Of a DNA stretch of 42,150 nucleotides, positions 1-5,452 are shown one piece after another (the first letter of the stretch is position 1; the number at the start of each line of letters is the position of its first letter). The DNA lies in IMG/VR virus record IMGVR_UViG_3300036790_000187, positions 1 to 42,150 of that record. One strand, written 5' to 3'. The stretch comes from a virus. The notes below the pieces were generated by a model. The model searched no databases and was not told the origin of the DNA. It saw only the letters and a program-made list of their open reading frames with translations. The translations under genes were made by a program, and so were the position numbers.

Positions 1-127
1 CCTTCAGCTGGAACTCGATGTCCTTGCGTCGCTGTTCCGCAGCCTGACGACGAGCCTCAGACTTGATGACGTAAGGCAGCTGAATGATCATGTCGAGCTT
101 GCCGGAGCTGGATTGTTCGTCGACTTG
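1..127. repeat. Terminal direct repeat, left copy (assembly overlap)
   Basis: Identical to 42024-42150. It lies inside the portal gene and joining the copies restores one reading frame, so it is an overlap of a circular assembly, not a biological terminal repeat. Confidence 0.95.
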
Positions 128-736
128 GTCCAGCATGTTCAGCTTCCGGATCAGACGCTGAAGAGTCGAACTCGGCTCGTTCATCACCTGATACAGCGGG
201 TTCTCGACGATCGCGACCAGACTCTTGGGGAGCGTGATCTGCTGACGATAGCCCTTCTGCTCGTTGTAGAGCATTACTCGAACGTGCTCGGGGTACCAAC
301 CGACGACCTCGCCGACACGCATGGTCACGACGTCGTATGCGTTCGAGTTGATCGGGTCGCTTGTCGTGTCAACCGGCACGATAGCAACCACACCCTTGTC
401 GAACATCGTCATGAAGATGTCCTGACGGAACTGCTGTGCGAACTGGTCGATGTTGGCCTGAGTCGTGAAGCAGTTGTTCAGCGCGCTTTGAATGTCACCT
501 TGGTACTTACCGTCGGAGTCATTCCGAACGTGAACTAGCTGAATCGAAGCTGCGTCCAAACTCATGCGAGTGAGGATCGAGGAGATGATCGAACGTTCAT
601 TCGAGAAGTTCAAACGCGTTCGGTCAGGTCTTACGCCGAAAGTCGCGCCTCCGGCATAGGACTGAACCATCTGGTAGTTCTGATCCCAGTTCGTGAAAGC
701 GTTCCACGCGTGCGCCAAGCGAGAGCGAATACCCAT
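1..736 (-). CDS. Portal protein, N-terminal part (gene cut by the linear ends)
   Basis: This is the first 245 codons of the portal gene, the dodecameric ring at the packaging vertex through which DNA enters the head. Translation starts at ATG 736-734 behind a perfect AAAGGAGGT site, begins MGIRSRLAHAW, and stays open to base 1. The reading continues without a break at 42023, because bases 1-127 and 42024-42150 are identical, and ends at 41422. The joined gene is 1338 bp, 445 residues. The start region (TNWDQNYQ, then DRTRLNFSNERSIISSI) and the place between large terminase and protease-capsid genes fit phage portals. It is on the short side for portals and shows no MuF fusion. The truncation is an artefact of where the circle was opened. 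Confidence 0.88.
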   Translation of the reverse strand, partial: MGIRSRLAHAWNAFTNWDQNYQMVQSYAGGATFGVRPDRTRLNFSNERSIISSILTRMSLDAASIQLVHVRNDSDGKYQGDIQSALNNCFTTQANIDQFAQQFRQDIFMTMFDKGVVAIVPVDTTSDPINSNAYDVVTMRVGEVVGWYPEHVRVMLYNEQKGYRQQITLPKSLVAIVENPLYQVMNEPSSTLQRLIRKLNMLDQVDEQSSSGKLDMIIQLPYVIKSEARRQAAEQRRKDIEFQLK

Positions 737-755
737 GAGCAACCTCCTTTCTGGG

Positions 756-2498
756 CTATTCGAAAGCGTCCTTGTTGGCCTTCCATGCGATGTATGCGTC
801 CATCATCGCGGCCACGTTGTCGATTTTGTCTGCAACCCGCTTCTTCAAGAGCTTTCGGTTGCCGTTGGTGTCTTCCATCGTAATGGCGTTGCCCATGGCG
901 AACTGCATCAGCACCTGATCGAATATGAGCTGTCGTTCCTGACTGAAGATCTTCAGCTCACCGAGCGGAACAGACTCCGATTTGGCTCCCTGAATGACCT
1001 TTTCAATGGCGTACGGCCCATTCTCGCCTTCCCATCTCGAAACGAATTCTTTCGAGTTGTAAGGGTCGAATCCGAGCGCACGCACATCGTATCCACAGGA
1101 CTCGATGAAGTTGTCGAGGTCGTCGTAGACCTCCATCATGTCAAGAACAGTTCCCTCAAGAACGTGCAAACTGCCCTCGTCGAGGAATTCCTGGTACTTC
1201 TGCCTCATGGCACCAGGCAGCTTCATCAGGGTGAGTGATGTGATGTAACTACGTGTCTTGACACCAAAACCGTTCCTTATAGGGAACAGAAAGGTGAAAG
1301 CACAGAAGTCATCACCCTGCGAAAGGTCGGCGCCGAGTGCGCATGGCATGCCGTCGAAGCTACGCATCCGATGCGGAAGAGTTTCCTCGTACGTGAAGAA
1401 GTACGTGTAGCCCTCCATCGGAATTCCGAACCGCTTGGCGAGAATATCGTTCCGGGAAGCAGGAGCTTTCTCGGCACGTTCGACGTCAAGCTGGTAAGTC
1501 TCGTAGGTGACGGTCTTTCCGAGGTTCGGATTAGCTTTAAGCCACATCTCTGGGTTTGCGACTTCGTCGAGTTCGTCCAGCTTGTAATGCCAGATCGAAA
1601 TATGCGGAGCTTTGTAGTCGCCTTTGAGAATGTCGGCCAATTCCAGCTTAATCGTGTCGCCGGAGCCATTTCGAACAGTTCCTTCTGAGCTAATCGCGAC
1701 GATAAGGTAATCGTCTAGCTTCGAAGCACCCTGCTCAATCGCACCAACAACATCTTCACGAATATCGCCAGAGAGCCATTCGTCAACCGTCGAAATCTTC
1801 GGTCGGAGACCTTGGAGTTTGTTGATCGCCATGGGTCGGACTTCGAGTAGCGAGCCTGTGAGGAAATTTTCGACGCCTTTCTTTGTCGAAGCCAACTTCA
1901 CACGCATTGCTTTGGACCCGGTGGTGTTTTGCAGAGAGCCTTCTGTCATGAACTCAAACAGAGGTCCGCGACTTCTTGTGATGGCAGTTCGGAAAGGTGA
2001 CATCACCTCGTCCGCTTGCTTCATCGTCGGAGCAGTGGTGATCTGGTGGGTAGTCGACGTGTCGACGTTCATGAAGTAACTCTGTATGCAGGCAGCATAC
2101 ATCGACTTCGCAGCACCTCGTGCAACGATGAGATACTGCTTGGTTGTGAGTCGCTTCTTTATCGTCCGGTTGACATAGTTCCCACCATGTCCGTCAGGCT
2201 TCGGTTCGTAAACGCTCCTGTTGACGAAGTAATACCAACCGAAGATCTGCTCGGACCAGAGCTTGAAGGACGGAAGCAGATGAAGATCGCTGCCATCAGT
2301 GAGAGTAAGTTCATTCTCACAGTAAGCAAAGAACCCTTCTACGGCTTTGTCGTCGTACCAGATGTTCGGGTTGGCGATGAGCGCGTCGATACGGTTCATC
2401 TCCATGGAGATCTCCCGATTGACTGGGATGTCTCCTCGAACTACTGCCTCGCGGAACTGACCGTAGTAAGTTGGGACTGCCGTGTTCGACAAGCTCAT
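756..2498 (-). CDS. terL: Terminase large subunit
   Basis: Packaging motor ATPase and nuclease, 580 residues, a usual length for the family. The N-terminal ATPase has a Walker A-like VARGAAKSMYA, followed by a Walker B strand ending in TVDEW. The C-terminal RNase H-like nuclease shows its spaced acidic residues in ALGADLSQGDD, LGFDPYNSKEF and the late KKRVADKIDNVAAMMDA. It lies 20 bp upstream of the portal start and just after the lysin-like gene. It would pull DNA into the prohead with the portal and cut concatemers with the small subunit. Nothing suggests truncation. The association with an HNH endonuclease gene nearby is typical of cos-packaging phages. Confidence 0.93.
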   Translation of the reverse strand: MSLSNTAVPTYYGQFREAVVRGDIPVNREISMEMNRIDALIANPNIWYDDKAVEGFFAYCENELTLTDGSDLHLLPSFKLWSEQIFGWYYFVNRSVYEPKPDGHGGNYVNRTIKKRLTTKQYLIVARGAAKSMYAACIQSYFMNVDTSTTHQITTAPTMKQADEVMSPFRTAITRSRGPLFEFMTEGSLQNTTGSKAMRVKLASTKKGVENFLTGSLLEVRPMAINKLQGLRPKISTVDEWLSGDIREDVVGAIEQGASKLDDYLIVAISSEGTVRNGSGDTIKLELADILKGDYKAPHISIWHYKLDELDEVANPEMWLKANPNLGKTVTYETYQLDVERAEKAPASRNDILAKRFGIPMEGYTYFFTYEETLPHRMRSFDGMPCALGADLSQGDDFCAFTFLFPIRNGFGVKTRSYITSLTLMKLPGAMRQKYQEFLDEGSLHVLEGTVLDMMEVYDDLDNFIESCGYDVRALGFDPYNSKEFVSRWEGENGPYAIEKVIQGAKSESVPLGELKIFSQERQLIFDQVLMQFAMGNAITMEDTNGNRKLLKKRVADKIDNVAAMMDAYIAWKANKDAFE

Positions 2499-2513
2499 CG
2501 CGAGCCCTCACTT

Positions 2514-3302
2514 CTAGGAGACGCTGGCCGCGTATCGCTGGCCCGCGCCGACGGGCTGCAGCTCGATGCCGTAGGCGTGCGGGATGTTGGCGTCCGGGAA
2601 TCGCAGGACCTTGCCGGCGTCGGTGTGGTCGGGCTTCCAGGAGTTGCTCAGAACGAGCGGGCCGGTGTCGAGCAGCAGGACGACGCGAAGGTCGGGCTGG
2701 TTGTTGCCGACCGTGTCGAATGCGACCTGCACGATGTGCTTGCTTCCTTGGCTCCAGGAGAGCGTGACGAAACCGCCTTGTGCCTGCATGCTGTCCTCCT
2801 CGTCGTCGACCGTCGGAGCGGCCGGTGTCGCTGTTGATGCCGGCTTCGGGTCGATGCCAGGCAGGTACGGCGCGGCTGAGGAAGTGTCGTACTTGTCGTT
2901 GGACGCGTACTGCTTCATCAGAGCGCCGGCGGGGATCGTCGGGTCGTTGTCGTACTTGGCGATCCACCAGTTGGGTTCGGCGACCTTGGCGAGACTGAAG
3001 GCGAGCTTGCCCGCGGACCAGTTCGAGAAGTTCGTGTTGATCCACGGGTCTTCGCCGGCGGCACGACGCATCTCGACCCAGCCGACCCACTGCTGCCAGG
3101 TCCCGTTGTCGGGCGGACCGTCGCCGATGACGCCTTCGTTGTGCGCCGGGTTCGTCGTGATCTTGATGACCAGCTTACTCGGGAACTTCGCAGCGATGGC
3201 CGCAGCATCGGGCCAGTTGCCGTCGTCGTAACCGAGGTAGCCGTCTCCGCCAGCCGGCAGATTGTTGACGTCGATCGCGTCGTAGAACGTTCGGGTACTC
3301 AT
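2514..3302 (-). CDS. Putative endolysin with GH25-like (glycoside hydrolase-like) fold
   Basis: A 262-residue protein. The first ~145 residues resemble the TIM-barrel glycoside-hydrolase-like proteins of actinobacteria and their phages: FYDAIDVNNLPAGGDGYLGY at the start, then a WVGWVEMRRAAGEDPWI segment and a WWIAKYDNDPTI strand. A Pro/Thr/Ala/acidic linker follows (about 150-170), then a beta-rich C-terminal domain of about 90 residues that may bind the wall. The canonical GH25 Asp-x-Glu pair is not clear; the matching stretch reads HNEGVIGDGPPDN, so catalysis is unproven. Its ATG overlaps the stop of the upstream gene (ATGA). It sits before the terminase, far from the holin, so a virion-borne or structural wall hydrolase is an alternative to a classic endolysin. 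Confidence 0.5.
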   Translation of the reverse strand: MSTRTFYDAIDVNNLPAGGDGYLGYDDGNWPDAAAIAAKFPSKLVIKITTNPAHNEGVIGDGPPDNGTWQQWVGWVEMRRAAGEDPWINTNFSNWSAGKLAFSLAKVAEPNWWIAKYDNDPTIPAGALMKQYASNDKYDTSSAAPYLPGIDPKPASTATPAAPTVDDEEDSMQAQGGFVTLSWSQGSKHIVQVAFDTVGNNQPDLRVVLLLDTGPLVLSNSWKPDHTDAGKVLRFPDANIPHAYGIELQPVGAGQRYAASVS

Positions 3303-3724
3303 GAGCTTGCCGCCTTCGTGACGACCGTCTTGAGTGCCTTGCCTGCCGGACTGTTGACGGTGTTGTAGATGTCGGCCAAGGTCTTGCCTGCGGCGAGAAC
3401 CTTCTTGACGTGCGAGTGACCCTTCTCGAACTTGTTCGGGGTCTGGCCGGCGAGGTTGCGATGGTTCGCCTCGAGCTGCATCCGAGTGTTCAGTTGCTGA
3501 AGCTCGTGGTTGGCCAGAGACTTGACTCCGCCGGTGCGCAGCTTCGTCTTGATCGCCTCGGCGTTCTGATGATCCTCGGAGCCGGCACCATTGGAGGTGG
3601 AGGAGCGCGAGGAGGAGGAACCTTTACGCACGCCCCACTTCATTCCCTTGACACCGTGATGCGCTAGAACGTTTCCCACCACGGTTGCACCGGTGGCTGC
3701 GGTGTCGGATCCGGGTCCGTCCAC
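3299..3724 (-). CDS. HHGVKGMKWGVR-type virion-associated protein
   Basis: Predicted 141 residues from GTG 3724-3722, which has a GGAAGGAG site four bases upstream; the frame stays open further up but without such a site. Near the start it carries AHHGVKGMKWGVRKG, a signature found at the ends of many phage head or tail proteins of Gram-positive hosts and often near capsid or connector genes. A Ser-rich linker and a helical C-terminal part rich in Ala, Lys and Leu follow. It overlaps the end of the gp6-like connector gene by about 60 bp and the start of the lysin by four, so it is translationally coupled. The exact role of the motif is not known to me; a structural or maturation role is inference. 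Confidence 0.6.
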   Translation of the reverse strand: MDGPGSDTAATGATVVGNVLAHHGVKGMKWGVRKGSSSSRSSTSNGAGSEDHQNAEAIKTKLRTGGVKSLANHELQQLNTRMQLEANHRNLAGQTPNKFEKGHSHVKKVLAAGKTLADIYNTVNSPAGKALKTVVTKAASS

Positions 3725-4062
3725 GAGACTCCTTCCCTCTTCGTGTTGAGCCGCCATTCGAACATCTGGAGCTGTTCGTTCATCGCGTTGATGACGAACG
3801 AGTTCTGTGGCGGGTCGAACAACATCCGTACACGAAGACCCATGTAGGTCTTGACGGAGTTGAGATTGTTGTCGGTCCCGACGAAGGCGTCCCACGTGGT
3901 CGAGTTGTCCTCGATCATGAAACCTGCGTCAGGTCCGATGCCCAGCTGGTTCAGAACCATGAACACTGAGTTGATGTGCAGTACAAACTGATCATCGAAC
4001 ACAGTGTAACTGGGATCTACACTGCAGATTCTTTTGATTCCGTCGAGAATACTGTCGGCCAC
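3664..4062 (-). CDS. gp6-like head-tail connector (adaptor)
   Basis: A 132-residue protein that matches the pattern of small phage connector proteins: ADSILDGIKRICSVD at the start, HINSVFMVLNQLGIGP in the middle, a TTWDAFV turn, and the LRVRMLFDPPQNSF and MFEWRLN helices near the end. Such adaptors bind under the portal and join head to tail. I place the start at GTG 4062-4060 because GGGAGG lies eight bases upstream; an upstream extension is possible but lacks a ribosome site. The tail end is Pro/Trp rich. It lies between an HNH nuclease gene and a structural gene, and away from the other head-completion genes at 38.7-39.3 kb. Confidence 0.7.
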   Translation of the reverse strand: MADSILDGIKRICSVDPSYTVFDDQFVLHINSVFMVLNQLGIGPDAGFMIEDNSTTWDAFVGTDNNLNSVKTYMGLRVRMLFDPPQNSFVINAMNEQLQMFEWRLNTKREGVSWTDPDPTPQPPVQPWWETF

Positions 4063-4087
4063 GTGGAACACCTCCCGGGTGCCTGTG

Positions 4088-4495
4088 TCACCACAACTTC
4101 GTGTCGCCTCGTCTGCGCTCAACGAGTTTCCTCGGAAGCAGATCTGCGTTTCCGTAGTGGATCGCGTTGTGTGTTCGATGAGTCACTGAGATTAAGAACT
4201 CAGGATCGAGTATCTTTGGATCTCCTTCTACGATGTCTTCGACATTCATCGGATTCATGTGGTGAATGTAGATCTTGTCGTGGATATCGTAGCCATCGAT
4301 CCCGAGGTCGCATCCTTCATCACGTAGGATCACATAACTTCGGATATTGCGCCATTCAGTGGATCGATAAAAGTCTTGGTTGAGATAACGATCGAAGCCG
4401 AAGGTTATATCTCCAACCTGGCCATGTAACGCGAGGTATTTGTATCTTTCCTCGAGCGTATCCAAACGGCGGAGCTGAGAATAAGTTCTAACCAT
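4088..4495 (-). CDS. HNH endonuclease next to the terminase
   Basis: A 135-residue HNH nuclease. The fold is visible as TEWRNIRSYVILRDEGCDL (start of the beta-beta-alpha unit), the His pair in IYIHHMNPMN, and the final THRTHNAIHYGN. Start at ATG 4495-4493, overlapping the end of the small terminase gene by eight bases, so it is coupled to it. HNH proteins encoded beside terminases take part in cutting DNA at cohesive ends during packaging (established for HK97-type phages). This is the most likely job here, rather than homing. One cysteine only is seen in the region, so it is not the zinc-bound four-cysteine type. Confidence 0.85.
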   Translation of the reverse strand: MVRTYSQLRRLDTLEERYKYLALHGQVGDITFGFDRYLNQDFYRSTEWRNIRSYVILRDEGCDLGIDGYDIHDKIYIHHMNPMNVEDIVEGDPKILDPEFLISVTHRTHNAIHYGNADLLPRKLVERRRGDTKLW

Positions 4496-4838
4496 CGTAT
4501 TCGTCCGCTTGATCCATCGACTCGGGTGCATGCCCCGAGTAAGTGCGCATTGCGTCCAGAGCTTTCTTGTATAGCTCCTCCACTCTCGCTTGGGAAGCCA
4601 GTTGATCGATCCGAGACTTCGTCAAGATGTTCTCGTGCTCGATCTTCTGCTGCTCAAGCTTCTCCCGTGTGGAACCAAGCTTCAGGAAGTGCGTAACTTC
4701 CTGTGACGTGGCGCTGCCTTCACGAATTCGCTTCTCAACGAGGTCGTAAGCCAGTGAGATCAGCTGGCTTTCCCTACCTTCAGGAGTTGTGGCTGGTCTG
4801 CTGCGCCTAGAATTCGAGCCCCCAGACTTTGCTGGCAC
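4488..4838 (-). CDS. terS: Terminase small subunit (putative)
   Basis: A 116-residue protein starting at GTG 4838-4836, eight bases after AAAGGAG. After a basic Ser/Arg-rich N-terminus it reads TPEGRESQLISLAYDLVEKR, then SATSQEVTHFLKLGSTREKLE and a charged helix ending in RVEELYKKALDAM. I recognise this as the pattern of a small-terminase family common in phages of Gram-positive bacteria. The protein would form a ring that recognises the packaging site and loads the large subunit. It is the first gene after the longest gene-free stretch (4839-5191), which fits a packaging site directly upstream. The downstream HNH and large terminase genes support the call. Confidence 0.65.
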   Translation of the reverse strand: MPAKSGGSNSRRSRPATTPEGRESQLISLAYDLVEKRIREGSATSQEVTHFLKLGSTREKLEQQKIEHENILTKSRIDQLASQARVEELYKKALDAMRTYSGHAPESMDQADEYDG

Positions 4839-5191
4839 AGTTACAACTCCTTTCAGCTAAGGTTTCAGGACTATGTAGCGGGCTTTCCCCCGGATCAAGA
4901 TCACAAACCTCCTGGTTTTTGTCCCTCCGGGGCAATTTTTGGTGGACAGGCGATGCATAGGGGGGTCTAATTTTGCGAGACCCCGCCCCCATACCTAACC
5001 TAGAGATAGCTCCTACGAAGTTGCGATCTCATTGTGTTACGTAAAACAAAGTACAAGTTTGTTGAACTCATCAACCAATCAGAAGTCCGAACATCAATCG
5101 AATGATACGACTGATGAACAGACAACTGATCGATCGACGACAAGCAACAACGACAACGATAGTGGTACATCATTGTAGTGTGTGGGTGTAG
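4839..5191. other. 353-bp gene-free region, candidate cos/packaging site and module boundary
   Basis: No supported gene lies here. It separates the end of the RNA polymerase module from the first late gene. The part near the terminase gene (about 4890-4990) holds short GC-rich blocks (CCTCCGGGGC, GGGGGGTCT, ACCCCGCCCCC) among A/T tracts, as cohesive-end sites often do. The distal part (5000-5190) is AT-rich with short palindromes (TTACGTAA at 5037-5044, GTTGA-N5-TCAAC near 5070, GATCGATC near 5130). A late promoter would be expected here, but I see no convincing -35/-10 pair. Assignment as cos rests on position and the HNH/terminase context, not on a recognised sequence. Confidence 0.4.
4962..4984. 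repeat. GGGGTCT inverted repeat upstream of the terminase gene
   Basis: A perfect 7-bp inverted repeat, GGGGTCT, with a 9-base spacer AATTTTGCG, then AGACCCC. The arms and parts of the spacer resemble the arms of the four 37-bp promoter elements at 21.5-25.5 kb, but there is no TATAAT here and the spacing is shorter. No U-run follows on either strand, so it is not a typical terminator. A protein-binding site or part of the packaging site is possible. Confidence 0.5.
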
Positions 5192-5452
5192 CTATTCGTT
5201 TGTTATGCTGCTGACTGCAGGTGCTTGTACCTTGATGTAGAAGTCACCGTTGTTGGCGACGATGTCATCAATCGCTTGTTCGATTGCCAAACTCTGATCT
5301 GCATCAGATAGTTCGTCTGACGTTCTCACCACACGACCTAGATACGAAAGTGTATTGTAGCCAGCTTGTTCATCCCAAGTCCGCCACTGATCGAACTCTG
5401 TGAACGGATCGTAAGGATTGTCTGATGTGGTGAGCATGTGTTCATCCATCAT
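5192..5452 (-). CDS. Small conserved acidic phage protein coupled to the RNA polymerase gene
   Basis: An 86-residue acidic protein. It contains DNPYDPFTEFDQWRTWDEQAGY, then TLSYLGRVVRTSDELSDADQS and a final alternating stretch GDFYIKVQAP. I recall similar 85-90 residue proteins in phages of Gram-positive gut bacteria, but know no function. Its ATG overlaps the stop of the RNA polymerase-like gene (ATGA), so the two are translated together, which suggests a partner or accessory role in transcription. This is inference from coupling alone. It is the last gene before the gene-free stretch. I see no clear terminator after it. Confidence 0.75.
   Translation of the reverse strand: MMDEHMLTTSDNPYDPFTEFDQWRTWDEQAGYNTLSYLGRVVRTSDELSDADQSLAIEQAIDDIVANNGDFYIKVQAPAVSSITNE

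Noticed and set aside
4807-4992. Possible 61-codon gene upstream of terS
   Set aside because: Out of phase with a good ribosome site, crosses the GC-rich inverted repeat, and overlaps the start of the terminase gene.
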